Assembly (NCBI GenBank): GCA_037176885.1
Contig: JAWWNJ010000018.1
Coordinates: 1,674,001 to 1,738,000 of the forward strand
From: Favolaschia claudopus
Lineage: Eukaryota > Basidiomycota > Agaricomycetes > Agaricales > Mycenaceae
Direction: 5' to 3'
DNA length: 64,000 nucleotides
The position numbers and the translations under genes are program-made. How positions within the stretch are numbered: the first letter of the stretch is position 1; each line of letters opens with the position of its first letter. This document shows, one piece after another, positions 22,493-33,896 of this stretch. The notes beneath the pieces were generated by a model. It was not told where the DNA came from, did not search any database, and saw only the letters and a program-made list of their open reading frames with translations.

Positions 22493-25055
22493 AGCGTGAA
22501 GTCATACTCGGATAGCTCCACTATCCATCGCGCCTGCCGTCTGTTCAGCTTCTGTGGCTTACGGAAGTATTGGATGTTCTGGTGATCCGTCAGAATCTCA
22601 AATGTTTCCCGAGCGCCCATTAAGAGCTGTCGGTATGTACTCTTCCAACGCGAGCATTATTGCGAGCATCTCTTTGTCATAGATCTCGTAATTCCGCTCG
22701 GTCTCGTTTAGTCCATGCGACTGAAACGCCACAGATCTCCACACACCCTCCTGCTCCTGACTGAGGACGGCACCCGTCGCTCCGTCTGACGCGTCTGCCT
22801 TTAGACGGAATTTCCCATCGTCCGTTGGCAACGCCAACACCACGTCATCTGCAATACGGTCCTTCAGCGCCTCGAAGGCCGCCTTCTGCTCCGGTCCCCA
22901 GGACCATCCTCCCTTTCCGGTTAACTTAGTTAACGGTTTGGCGGCTTCGCTGAAGGCGCGCACAAACCGGCGGTAGAAGTTCACAAATCCCAAGAACGCT
23001 TGAACCTGTTTCACGTTCTTTGGTTCTGGCCACTCCATGATCCCGCTGGATCCATCCGCATGGAATTGTGGGAAATAATCACACCGAGGTACTCTATCTC
23101 TGTTTTTTTAAAATCGCATTTTTTTGGTTTTAAATATAATTTATGTTTTTGGAGAGTTTCCAGTACTCTTTTTGTGATTATGCGGTGCTCCTCTAGAGTA
23201 TCGGTGAAAATTAAAATATCATCGAGGTAGACTACCACATGACCCTCATTGATGAGATCTCTAAGGATGTCGTTCATCATGGTTTGGAACGTGGCGGGTG
23301 AGTTAGTCAGCCCGAAGAACATCACGAGCGGCTCAAATAGCCCTCGGTTGGTGCGGAATGCCGCTTTCCACTCGTCACCCTCTCTGATGCGGACATTGTT
23401 ATATCCCCAGCGTATGTCTAGCTTAGAGAATATCTTTGCCCCTCGGAGCTTATTGAGTAGCTCCGATATCAGTGGGAGAGGATACCGGTTTTTGACGGTC
23501 ATCTCGTTCAACTTACGGTAGTCCTGTACCGGTCGAAGGGATCCGTCCTTCTTTTTGACGAAGAAGAACGCCGACGCCATCGGCGATTTCGAGGGTTGGA
23601 TCCGGCCGCTTTTCAGATTTTCCTCCAGAAAATCATTCAACTCGCTCAGCGACAAAGGATATATTTTGCAATCAACAGCTTTTGCCCCCGGCTTAAGCTC
23701 GATTGCGTGGTCCCACGGTCTCCGTTCCGGCAGAGAATCGAAGGACTCCTTTGCAAACACCTTGACAAACTCCCTGTATTGCTCAGGAATCTTGTCTTCG
23801 GTCATCCGCTCCTTTGGCGCCAGTGCTTCCTCCGCCATCTGCTGTGCCGACCTTGTGCACGCAGATCAATTGCTTCGGCAAAGTCAATCAACAATATTGA
23901 CTCGCCCTCTTCCACAGCCTCCTCCTTGCCGACTCCGGTTCGGCTCTCCGTGCCCTTCATATTGCACTCCTCTGGGCATCGGCTGAAGGTTATCCGTTGG
24001 TCGCGCCAGTCGACCTCAGGGTTGTGTTTAAATAACCAATCATACCCGATGAATATGTACGCGGGCCTTGCCAAGTCCCGTTACGAGGAATCTCTGTCGC
24101 TCAGCATGGGAACCGACAGTCATGATCAACTCTACGTAATGAGTGATCTTTCCTTTTGAATTCTCGGTCCCGTCCGCGTTGCGTGCAATAATATGAGCAT
24201 CAAGCTCCTTCATTTCATAGCCCTCAGCTTTTGCATAGTCCCGGTCTATGCAGGTTGCTGTGCATCCGTTGTCCAGAAGAGCGCGAATTGATCGCCTTTT
24301 CCCGGTGTCCAGGGCTTCTAGGCTGATGGGTACCAGCATCTCATGGTGCACCCGTTGCTTTTGGAACTCCCGCAGTTCCTCCTGCAACCGGCCCTCAGAG
24401 ATTCCCATGGCCTTCCGCGCGCTCCAGCGTGCCGCCTCCTTCCGCTTGAGGCCGAGTAACACCCTCGTGTGCTGCTCCTTTGGCGCTTCACCCTCCTTTG
24501 TTGAGGGTTGAGCCATCGAGTCGGCTTCGACTCCCTTTTTGGTTTCGTCCGCGTTTTTATCACTGGTTTTGGTTCCAGGGGCCTTTTTAAAAGCGCTCCA
24601 GCGCTTGTTCGCTTCATCCATCCTACGATTCTTAATATGACGTTTACGATTAATATTCTCCAAAATGCGTATTTTCTGTGGGTTTTCAACACTAACTACC
24701 GTTTCGTTTATAACCGGTAAACTAGCTTTTTCTATATAATTTGCATCGGAGTCTAAAATCGTATATTGTCCATACTTTGTATCGAGTTTGAAGGGAGCCT
24801 CCTTCACAACTGCAGGCGCCGGCCTGGCCTCGGCCGAGCGCCTCTTCAAAAATCCTCCTTCAATTTACGGAGGTGAACCCACTCCTCCTCGGAGATGTCC
24901 TCGGCCTTCAACTGCCGAAGACCGAAGCTCTTGGGAGTGTGAAGCCTACGTGCTTCGGTTCGGGGGCTTCTCGTCCTTCTGAAGACTCGGTTACTGGTTT
25001 GGCGGTTATCGGGCGCTAACCAGGCGCTGTGACCCTTCCGCAGGAGCCTTGTCAC
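22493..25055 (-). pseudogene. Ty3/gypsy retrotransposon fragment: gag end, protease, reverse transcriptase, part of RNase H
   Basis: Read from 25055 down: a Gag end (SEEEWVHLRKLKEDF), a charged region, the aspartic protease (RALLDNGCTATCIDRDYAKA; LDNG where LDSG is usual), then GYDWLFKHNPEVDW. The reverse transcriptase follows, with LPERRPWDHAIELKPG, FFVKKKDGSLRPVQDYRKLN and the active-site VVVYLDDILIF. RNase H follows with FRLKADASDGATGAVLSQ, ending in EILTDHQNIQYF. Frame changes occur near 24060, 23830, 23035 and 22620. Integrase and both LTRs are missing. It is cut at 22493 within RNase H, exactly where the LINE begins on the other strand. Confidence 0.85.
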
Positions 25056-27565
25056 CCTAGGCAGGGCTCTTGTTATACAGCTAGTAATCCGGAGCAGGAG
25101 GGCAGTTATACGGGTGCCCAGCCGTTGTGATGGTTGTTGGTCTTCGGCGCCCGACGCGTTCTTTTATCTCTAAGAAAGCATGGTGGGCAAGGGTAAGATA
25201 TTCAATGATTATCTAATACATCATTGTGGCTATGTGACCCGCGGATTGCTACCTAATCGGGAATGTTTGATGGACATGCTAAAGGGATATTCCTCCCATA
25301 TCACAGAGCCCCCCGCATGTTCAGTGAACATGCCCGATAAGTCGATCCTGAACATTTGGTGAACTCTTCAAATGTTCAGCTGCTGGAAAAAAAAATTTGG
25401 CCCAAAATTTCAACTTGACGTTTCATTGCAAATGGATTTGCCAAAGATGAGTGGCGAAAGCTTATCAGCTTGCCACGCAGCAGGTAAAGCTCTAGAGCAA
25501 AGCTCCATCAGCTTTCCCTTCTTGCATCTCCAATTCCAAGTCACTGTAGCATGGCTGAGGGTATCCGCAGATCTGAGACATGAGTCTAGATCCGCATGCA
25601 GGGGATGAGGGCAGACGTTGTCTGTGTTCACGCATCAACAGAGATATATGCTGAATCCACAACCATTCAGTGGGTGGATTCACATCGGAAGTCGTTGTCT
25701 TCATCTCTATGATGATGATGAAACCCTCGATATCCTGAGCCAAGCTCTAAGGGGAATGTGGGTAAAGTAGGAGAGTCAGACACAGCTAACTCTCACTATA
25801 CATATACCCCTACACAGCCCCCCGCTTCTTTGCCGTGCAGCTCATGACAGAGGACTCATTGAATGTGCGGCAAAGAATCACCAAACTAACTGAAGACGTG
25901 AAGCACAACATGTGACAACCAGGAGAGGACAAAGATTAGGCGAACAATGGCCCCCCAATCTGCTACGCCCGAATGTACAGGTGTCCCCAGAAAAAATGTC
26001 GACGTTGTTCTTGTGAAAAATTTTGGGGGTAATTTTCCGGCAGGAGCTCTACCTCGCAGTAGGGAGCTCGATCACTGACCATGTAACAACTCGATCTTGA
26101 GTTCATCCCTTGAAACAAAGTCAAAGGCAATCCATTCGCATATGAATGAAGAGCGTCTAACGCTCATGAACTTTCAAAGTCGAAAAACATTGACCTATGC
26201 CCCCCAGTCTCAGTGGCAAATTGGGTTTTTGTATAGAAAAGTGCGGAAACATTTACAAAACGAACACCGGGGTTCAAGATCTCAGATCTCAACACCCGTA
26301 TAGAGTTTTGAGAGTGGTCCAGGGGGTTGAAAATTTTTGAAGGGTATTAGGTTTGAAATTTTGAAGGGTATGTATGTTTAAAATTTTGAAGGATAGGCTC
26401 AAAACTTCATGGATAATTCTGTTGTTGACCTGTTGGCACCGCGGTCTGGAGTTTCATTTACAAATCGACATTTCATAGGTAATCAGAACTTGATCAGATA
26501 ATCGAGGCTGTCGCTGCACATCACGTAATTTTTTTTTTCTTTTTTTGTTTCAAAAGCAGTTAAAGGCCCGCGGGTGTCGATAAGGCCCGCAACCGTATAT
26601 ATATCTGACAGCCATGTCCTCAGGACACTTTGGGAGGTGGTCCTTCCAAAGCCATCCATTACTAAGTAATGGCAGGAACATCCTTAGATAACGGTATATT
26701 GCCAACTACTGCTGCTTAGACCCTTCTTTGACAACGAAGCAGGTGGTTGGCACCCAAATTCTTCGCGACGCGTCCACTTCCTCCAAGTATCTGTGGATGA
26801 ACCTTCAAGACTCAGAAAGCCGTTAACGTCTCCTCCACCGCCGTATACCCCATTCCGCTCTCAATTTGACGCAACATTCATAGACCGGCGTGTGTTCCGA
26901 GAACAGGTATAATGATTTGATATTCTGAGCATACGGTCATTCTCATTCTAATGTTCAAGTTATCCTCTATCGTGAGGAGGTTCTTATATACCTATCACAT
27001 CATCTTTCGTGGTGTAATTAAGAGGTCACTACCGGCGGATCGGACAAATTTGGGCTGATTTGAAGTGTTTATTTACAGCTGTTTGCATAGTTAATGACCT
27101 CTCGCGTTTCGGATTGGAAAGCACAGGGAATGACTGGATCTGTGAGGCCGGTAGTTCCTCCGTCCAACACAGTAGGAACAGGGTCCCCCGATAAATCTCG
27201 AAAATATCCGGTAGCTCAGTAGTAGCCACAAATTTTGGGCCCTGTATTTTCGAGTCAAAATAGGCCCTACGATTGCAGGAAGAGTTACATCTATGGCATA
27301 TTAACTTTCAAAGAATCTTTGAAGTGTATAACGCACGTCCGTTGTGCTTTCGAGGGGAAAAACCGTGGGGGAGGCGAGGAAGATGGGGGAAGGAAGCAAA
27401 GAGTGTGAGTCACATTGTCACACATGGAAACCAACAACATCGTCACTAGTCGTCACTTTTTTGATGCTCATCAATCAGTCAACAGGCACGTCGCGTCTCC
27501 CACGTGCGTGCGGACTTCGAGCTCGTGTCCCTCACCCTGAGTCTGGGTGCATTCCGGACCGAAAT
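25056..27565. other. No recognised gene; short local repeats
   Basis: About 2.5 kb without a supported gene. Near 26330-26400 an AAATTTTGAAGGGTAT-like unit repeats about three times. Other open frames are short and unconvincing. Confidence 0.45.
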
Positions 27566-27567
27566 TA

Positions 27568-28314
27568 CAGGGTTTCCTGAAAATAATGACAATCACAAAT
27601 AAAAATATTTGCGCTTCCCGAAAAGGAAATTCGCGCTCACTGCTCTCCTTCTCGTCTTTTTCCCGCCAGAAAACCTTTCCGACGCCACAGGAAGTAGTAA
27701 GAAATGTTTTGGTAGACCATTCTGAACATTTGGCGGTCGAAACTCAAGGTAAGTCCGAGAGAAGCCGAACCAGCGATGCATTCAATAGTCGGACCGCCTA
27801 CCTAGGAAAACGACGGCATATAGATATGTATTTGGAGAAGCATGAGATACAACAGTATTAGAATAATGTTCTGTATCATTTCCCATAGCTTGGGATGAAA
27901 TCAGAGCTCAAACGAAGCTGTTGTAACTCCCATTGACTGAAACAAAAACAATAAAAAGTGGAAGACAATATACACCTTTGCAGACATTTCAAAGCCGCAG
28001 GAGGGATAGTCATATTTTCTAGCTCCTCTTCTACCCTGCTTCGTAGTGCGAAAAGCCGTTGTAACGAGCGCCAGATGGGCCCATCACTCTGATGTCGATG
28101 CATCACAAAAGCGAGTACATGAGGGCATAACTGAGCGTGAGGTGAGATTGAAGACCTCCAAAATGGCTATACACATGGTTCAGAACCTCGAAAGAAGTGT
28201 ATCCACGAGTTGAGAGCTTAGAAACAAGGAGAAGGAAAGAGAAGAACCTGAATTTCCTTTTCGGGAAGCGCAAATATTTTTATTTGTGAGTGTCATTATT
28301 TTCAGGAAACCCTG
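27568..28314. mobile_element. TA-flanked element with about 65-bp TIRs (CAGGGTTTCC type)
   Basis: Between TA at 27566-27567 and 28315-28316. Ends CAGGGTTTCCTGAAAATAAT and the reverse complement on the right continue as inverted repeats through CACAAATAAAAATATTTGC and CGAAAAGGAAATTC. About 747 bp, no transposase recognised. The single copy in this window looks complete. Confidence 0.85.
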
Positions 28315-28747
28315 TAAGGGTGCCGAAGGAGCAGGATTGATTTCAACTCAGGTCCGAAAATTGCTTTGAGCCTTTAGGTCTCCATTCCGAAGCAATGAAC
28401 GGAAACAAGCAGTACAGGGTGAACACAATACATGTAGGCTCTGCCTTGAGTACATTGTTTCTATTGTGCTCTATTGCCCCCCACGGCCAGCTACGTTGAG
28501 CTACAGAAAAAATAGATCCGCGCGCTCGGCAATGGAGGGTTACGGATCGTCGGGCTTGGCTACGGAGTGATCGCTTTTTCCTGATGGGATAGCTCATAAT
28601 GAATAACGTCCGTGGACACTTTAGCCCTATGCATTTTGAGCAATATGCATTTCTGCATACGGTCACACGGTGTGATATCTGTGACGGCGTCACGCAATTG
28701 CTATATATGGACCACCGGCAGATGCCGAACCATCCAAAATTGGGATA

Positions 28748-30130
28748 GCAATTGCGGGAAGCGGCTGGAGCGGCTCAGGTCGCTCCATAGGCATGTGCCG
28801 CCAAGGTCGCTTTTCGGTGAGGAGCCGCTCAATCGAGTGACGTCGTGTCATCCAGGTCGCTAGAAAAACTGCAGCTTCACGGCAAGTTTCACCGCGCAGA
28901 AACAATACTGGGGACGAGGAGAAGTCCTCTCAGCTCCTGGGCCGCTGGAAGTCAGACGCGTGGAAGCTCTATGTTGACTGCCCCCTCTCCATGCTACGTG
29001 AGTTGTCCTCCAAACTCCACTCCACCTCTGCCGTCTATCGCTCCCGTCCTGCCTCCACACCCCCTGTTGCCCCCGCTGCCCCTCCCCGTCTCTTCATCCG
29101 GATTCCAGCCCGTCCCACACCTCTCCCCCCTCCACCCCCTCCCCCTTCCCTCCCTGCTTCCAAGCGGTCTTCCTCGAAGCGCGCGCCTCCACCTCTCCCC
29201 CCTCCACCCACCCCCCTGGTTCTCTCCACTTCTAAACACCCTTCTTCGAGACGTGCAGCCGCATCTGTCCCCCCCTCCATCCGCTCCCCCTGCCCCCTCT
29301 ACTGCAAAACGGTCTTCTTCGAAACGCGTGCCTCCATCTGTCCCCCCCTCCATCCTTGCCAGCCTCGCTCCCCCGTCCCTTGAGGGCGCCAAAGCCTCCT
29401 CGCACCGGACCCACACGTACTGCTGCTGTCTCCCGTCAAGCACAGTTTGCGCGGCGACGTGAGACTGGCTGGCACTAGCATACTGTTTGTGGAGTGCCTC
29501 TGGCTTCTGCGCTCTTCCTCCCCCACCTTTGGCTGGTCGCTTGCGCAGAGCTTTGTTCTTGGGCTGCCGAGGCCCTCCCTTGCTGTAGAGGTATTGCGGA
29601 CTCGAGAGCCGAGTCATCTGCCCAAAAGTAGACAAAAATCATATTTCTCACGCATCTCTCTCTCTCTCAGTGACTAGCGCCAATCCTGGATGGTCTGGAG
29701 AGACCAAGGGGATTGGCTAAGATCACGTCATCCCCTCCTCGTCATCTCATCTTTTTTGCTTCCTCCCACCACGTTCGCTTTCTCCCCGCCTTCGCTGCCC
29801 TCCTCCTCCTTAGTTTTTCTTTGTCGTCCCACCCTCCATCCCCAGCTTCTCCTTAGTCTTTTGCATACCTGTGTAGATTTTTAGCTACACGGGGGGCTGC
29901 CGAGGCCCTCCCTTGCTGTAGAGGTATTGCGGACTCGAGAGCCGAGTCATCTGCCCAAAAGTAGACAAAAATCATATTTCTCACGCATCTCTCTCTCTCT
30001 CAGTGACTAGCGCCAATCCCTGTACAAAACGTTAGCCCAAAACAAATCTTATACGTTGCACAAGAGCGAGCGACCTGGCTTTAGCCGAGCGACCTGGCTC
30101 CACATGCCTCTGGAGCGGCTGAGGGCAACT
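28748..30130. mobile_element. Family A MITE copy 6, split by a 1.08-kb insertion
   Basis: 28748-28943 and 30020-30130 are inverted relative to 31343-31664 and together match most of that element, including AGCGACC, GGCATGTG and GGACGAGGAGAAGTCC blocks. The left end still follows TA (28746-28747); the right end has decayed. The insertion lies between CCTCTCAG (28943) and CTGTACAAAACG (30020). Confidence 0.75.
28944..30019. repeat. Insert with a pyrimidine-rich 72-bp minisatellite and 126-bp direct repeats
   Basis: About 1.08 kb inserted in a MITE. From about 29125 to 29350 three units of 72-73 bp (CCCCTCCACC...GGTCTTCCTCGAAG) are tandem. The plus frame gives 24-residue Pro/Ser/Lys repeats (KRSSSKRAPP, KHPSSRRAAA, KRSSSKRVPP), but the frame shifts between units. 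The minus strand is also open and Gly-rich. 29561-29686 and 29894-30019 are identical 126-bp direct repeats; the second one ends exactly at the insert border. A terminal-repeat element is possible but its ends are not TG...CA. Confidence 0.6.
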
Positions 30131-30656
30131 TGTTTTTGGTGGTAGCAGCGAGTGAGAACAGCGAAAATTGATCTCGATAACGATTAGATGAAACGTTTGA
30201 TTTTCATTGTCTATCGGTTCCTTTTGAGGTAAGTCCTTTGGTTGGACATGGGCCATATATATAGTTGGGCCATAGCATCAATCAACATCAAACCAGGCGA
30301 GGCTTGGGTCGCACCGCTTGATTTGTCTTTCTACCGCGTTCAACAAGATATTTGGACTCGGAAAGCAGCGGTACAGGTGCCAGGTAAACTAATGAAATCC
30401 CTCCCTTTTTCCCCCTTTTTTCTCTTTTCTCTTTCCTTTTCTTTTTCTTTCTCTCTCCCGTCTCCACCGACATGGGACATGGGCCAAAAGTATGGGTTAT
30501 GGGCGATTATCGGTTATGAGAGCTATGGGTTATGACAGCTTTGACTGTAGTTCAAATTGGCCGAAGGCCGAGATTTCTTTGTGTATACCGTTGTAGGCGC
30601 CAGAAACACGCCATTTTGCACCTCTTGTATACAAATATCTTCCACAAAATAACCTA

Positions 30657-31182
30657 CTCGCAGTTACCAAAAGTAACCGAATTCGGGGGTTTTTCCCAGA
30701 AATTACGATGGTAAGAGAACTTTGAGCAATGAAGGGTTCATTCACAGAGTGCCTGCTACAACTTTCATGATATACAGTTGGGGTAAGCTATCACACAGTG
30801 GGTGAATAAATTAATCTTCGAAATACCATTAATTTGGCAGTGTTTGCCTTTTTTGGTACACAGTCACCAGGATTTCGGGCGGGTGAGTACCTCATAAATA
30901 AATCTACTATCTCATGACCTTGTACTTGAGAACTCAGAGTTTGCTGGGCTATCCTCATCCTTCAATGCGGGTACTAAAACAGAGCAAGAAAATGATGATT
31001 TGACACATAAATAAACAAACATGGAAAATCAGCACAGGGAAAGCCCAATAACTTCGACGCGTGTTATGTGAAATAGCACATGCCCATCCCTCCTCTCTCC
31101 CACCAGTTGAACCAACTGCTAACTGTATTAGCTGGTCGCAGGCAAGGCATTTCTAAATTCGGTTACTTTTGGTAATGCCGAG
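30657..31182. mobile_element. TA-flanked MITE, 526 bp, CTCGCAGTTACC family, copy 1
   Basis: Between TA at 30655-30656 and 31183-31184. Ends CTCGCAGTTACCAAAAGTAA and TTACTTTTGGTAATGCCGAG are inverted repeats. The same 526-bp element occurs at 58427-58952 in the same orientation with few differences. No coding capacity. Confidence 0.9.
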
Positions 31183-31342
31183 TACCACAGCATAGGTTTC
31201 GGTTCAGCCCGTCAGAGTTGGAACATCGAAATCCATGGGATGTGTCCCCCTATCAAAATTGAGATACGGGGTTTCTAAGACGAATGATTTTTCAACATTG
31301 GACACAGCGACGCCTAGGCGATCGCGTTAAAATAATCTATTA

Positions 31343-31664
31343 GAGAGGTTGTGGGGAGCGACTCAGCCGCTCCGGAGGCATGTGGAGCCGGGTCGCTCGG
31401 CTAAAGCCAGGTCGCTCGCTCTTGTGCAACGCATAAGATTTGTTTTGGGCTAACGTTTTGTACAGTGACTGAGAGGACTTCTCCTCGTCCCCAGTATTGT
31501 TTCTGGGATGATGCGCGGTGAAACTTGCCGTGAAACTGTAGTTTTTCTAGCGACCTGGATGACATGACGTCACTCAATTGAGCGGCTCCTCACCGAAAAG
31601 CGACCTTGGCGGCACATGCCTATGGAGCGACCTGAGCCGCTCCAGCCGCTTCCCGCAACCTCTC
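31343..31664. mobile_element. MITE, TA-flanked, family A copy 4
   Basis: Between TA at 31341-31342 and 31665-31666. Ends GAGAGGTTGTGGGGAGC and (inward) GAGAGGTTGCGGGAAGC. Arms carry CCGCTCC, GGCATGTG and AGCGACC blocks. It is the uninterrupted relative of copy 6 at 28748-30130. Confidence 0.85.
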
Positions 31665-31969
31665 TAATGAGTGGAACATTTCCCTTACCTCAAGAGACGT
31701 TGGAGTAGGAGGTCTGGGCTAGTAGTCACATGGGGTAGTCGGCGCCCAGCTCCTCGCCTGTTGGACACATTGGACCACTCGATCTTGGTGACGAGAGTGT
31801 GATTCGAAGCCAGCATCCAGCGACCAGAATCGGAGCAAGCTCCCCCGATGAATTTCGGATTTTTTCGCAGGACGCCTACTTATTGCGACAAGATGATAGA
31901 TACGGGCTAACAAATGACAATGTGAGATGTGTCGATTGCGATTGCGAGACGACATCGCACAACGAAAAA

Positions 31970-32628
31970 TCAAGCCTGTGGTAGGGTTGTGAGTGACGAG
32001 AAAGAGAGAATACAGAGCGGAAAGACATACTGCAGCAGCAGCTTCTTCCTCGGGCTCCTCTGCGATGGTCTCGCCTACTGGGGCGGCAGCGCTTACGGGT
32101 GCAGCGGCGCCATTCTATGGAGTCATGGCGTCAGCTATATTGAACTCCGAGGACACACTGACTTTAGAGGCAGGTTTCTTAGAGCCAGCGCGAGAAGCAG
32201 GTTTAGCAGAAGCCTTGCTCGAGGGCTTGACAGAGACTGCCTTGCTCGCGGGTTTGGCAGCTTTGCTTGCTGGCTTAGAGGCGGCTTTGCTCGCAGGTTT
32301 AGCCTGGGTAGCGCAGAGTACACGGAGGGGAGCCAGTCAGCGATGTTATTCTATTTTGGGAGATTGAGACAGAGGGAACAGCCCCTACCTTCTTCGCAGC
32401 GGGTTCGCCGTCCTCTGCTGCGGCATCGGCGTCGCCGTTGGCTTTAGTGGGAGGCTCTTTACGCTTGCGGCCGCGCTTGGGCTCGTCACCCTCCGTGGGT
32501 TCCTTCTTCGCGCGAGGCTTAACTGGAGCCTTCTTGGGAGCGGGCTCAGTCTTGGGGAGGTCCTTAATGCGGCTGCTACGACGGGGCTCGGCGTCGTCAC
32601 CATCGACGGTGGCGGCTTTTCTGGGCAT
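31970..32628 (-). CDS. Small Lys/Ala-rich basic (probably nuclear) protein, four exons
   Basis: Exons 32628-32389, 32303-32163, 32114-32031 and 31975-31970. Introns of 85, 48 and 55 nt have donors GTAGGG, GTCAGT, GTATGT and AG acceptors; intron 2 has a CTGAC branch-like motif. All joins are in frame, giving 156 residues from MPRKAATVDGDDAEPRR. Features: RRSSRIKDLPK and PKRGRKRKEPP basic clusters, a middle with repeated KPASKA units like histone H1 tails, and an acidic Ala/Glu-rich end. It is likely chromatin- or nucleus-bound by composition. The N-terminal RRSSRIKDLPK pattern resembles conserved unnamed mushroom proteins I recall. No winged-helix H1 core is present, so I do not call it H1. 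It appears intact and is flanked by mobile elements. Confidence 0.75.
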
Positions 32629-32988
32629 TGTTGTGGATGGAGAAGGCGGGGCAGTGGAGGGACGCGTATTGCGTATTGCTCACGCTCAAACTAAACGCTA
32701 AGTATGCAAAGGCGAGACAAAATTTTACTCACCCCCAACACTCGTGCCACCACGTGACCAATACGTGTCAACGCGCAGGCGCCCACTTTGCGTCAAGTCT
32801 TGAGCAAGAGCTTGTCTTGTAACTTGTTGCTTTTTTATGTGGCAAAAGCGGATCTGGCGCAGTTGTAAGTGCTTTGAAAACGGAATTTCAATACTGACAG
32901 TCTTTCAGGTCCAAGGAGCAGTGGACTGAGCTCTCGGTACAGGCGATGGAACGCAAACTTGGCGTCGTTCAATATGGTGCGCTCGGCC

Positions 32989-33395
32989 TATGTAAACTAG
33001 GCTCATTTCAGCCTCTCTTGTACGGGGGACGTGAAATCTGAAGATAGTCGTTCAGATCACTCAATACAAGAGAGGCTGGCATTGAGCCGTAGACTCAGAG
33101 GCGAGTAGGAGTCGCCTCGGAGTTTGAATTTCTGTGGCCTTGACAACGCCAAGTCATCAGTCCCATCAATTATAGCGCGACGAAGGGCGAAAAGAAAAGC
33201 TCAGAGCACCCATATTCTGCCTCTCAAAATCCACAAGAAAATTTGGAGAGCCTCATTTATCTCGAAATTTGCGCCCCCAAAAGTAACGGCTTGAATCGGA
33301 ACTGACTGAAACGCAGGGTGAAGGGCATCAAAACTTTCAAACTCCGAGGCGACTCGTACTCGCCTCTACGGCTCAGATCTAGACTATATGTAAAC
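32989..33395. repeat. Inverted-repeat segment flanked by TATGTAAAC
   Basis: TATGTAAAC occurs at 32989-32997 and 33387-33395. Inside, 33084-33128 and 33337-33374 are inverted repeats (GAGCCGTAGA and GGCGACTC/GAGTCGCC blocks), and a further hairpin pairs CAGCCTCTCTTGTA with TACAAGAGAGGCTG (33010-33080). The 9-bp direct repeat could be a target duplication, but the inner ends are not good inverted repeats. Confidence 0.45.
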
Positions 33396-33545
33396 ACACT
33401 TGCCAACTTTCCGCCGCCAGCTGTCAACCCAAAATGGCGATGTTGATCGCGGCATCAAATTCGGCCATCGGGTCGGCCACTCACGGCATGACACCTTGGT
33501 TCCCACAAATTTGTGTAAGGTAGTTCAAGTAAATATTTTGTAGTA

Positions 33546-33880
33546 GGGGTGCTCAATTCTTAGCTCGTCAGCTCGTCTCGTCCAGAAAATAATTAAGTCT
33601 GTGATGAACCGAAATTTGATCTTGCCGTCCAGCACGCTGCAGCTCCACACTGACGTCAATGCTTTTCGACCAATTTTCGACTCTGACTGTGTGACAGTCT
33701 GTGTCTTGAAGCCATTTATTTCTCGTTTACATGGGGAACAATGTGCATACATGGAAAAATAGACAATCAAATGCGGCGGGCCTGAGGATGTGTGGTCAAA
33801 GGATCAAATTTTGATGGCTCATCACACAATTGATTACTTTCTGGACGAGACGAGCTGACGAGCTAAGAATTGAGCTCCCC
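33546..33880. mobile_element. TA-flanked MITE, GCTCAATTCTTAGCTCG family, copy 1
   Basis: Between TA at 33544-33545 and 33881-33882. GGGGTGCTCAATTCTTAGC on the left and its near reverse complement on the right extend through CTCGTCAGCTCGTCTCGTCC. Related copies lie at 35336-35520 and 59395-59579; this copy is longer inside. Confidence 0.9.
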
Positions 33881-33896
33881 TAGTAGGCGCCAGGCC

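Noticed and set aside
28845..29635. Proline-rich (plus) or glycine-rich (minus) protein gene
   Set aside because: Both strands are open because of a pyrimidine-rich minisatellite, and the repeat phase shifts between units; no splice or start evidence.
31970..32628. Calling the Lys/Ala-rich gene histone H1
   Set aside because: Only the tail composition fits; the globular winged-helix domain is absent.
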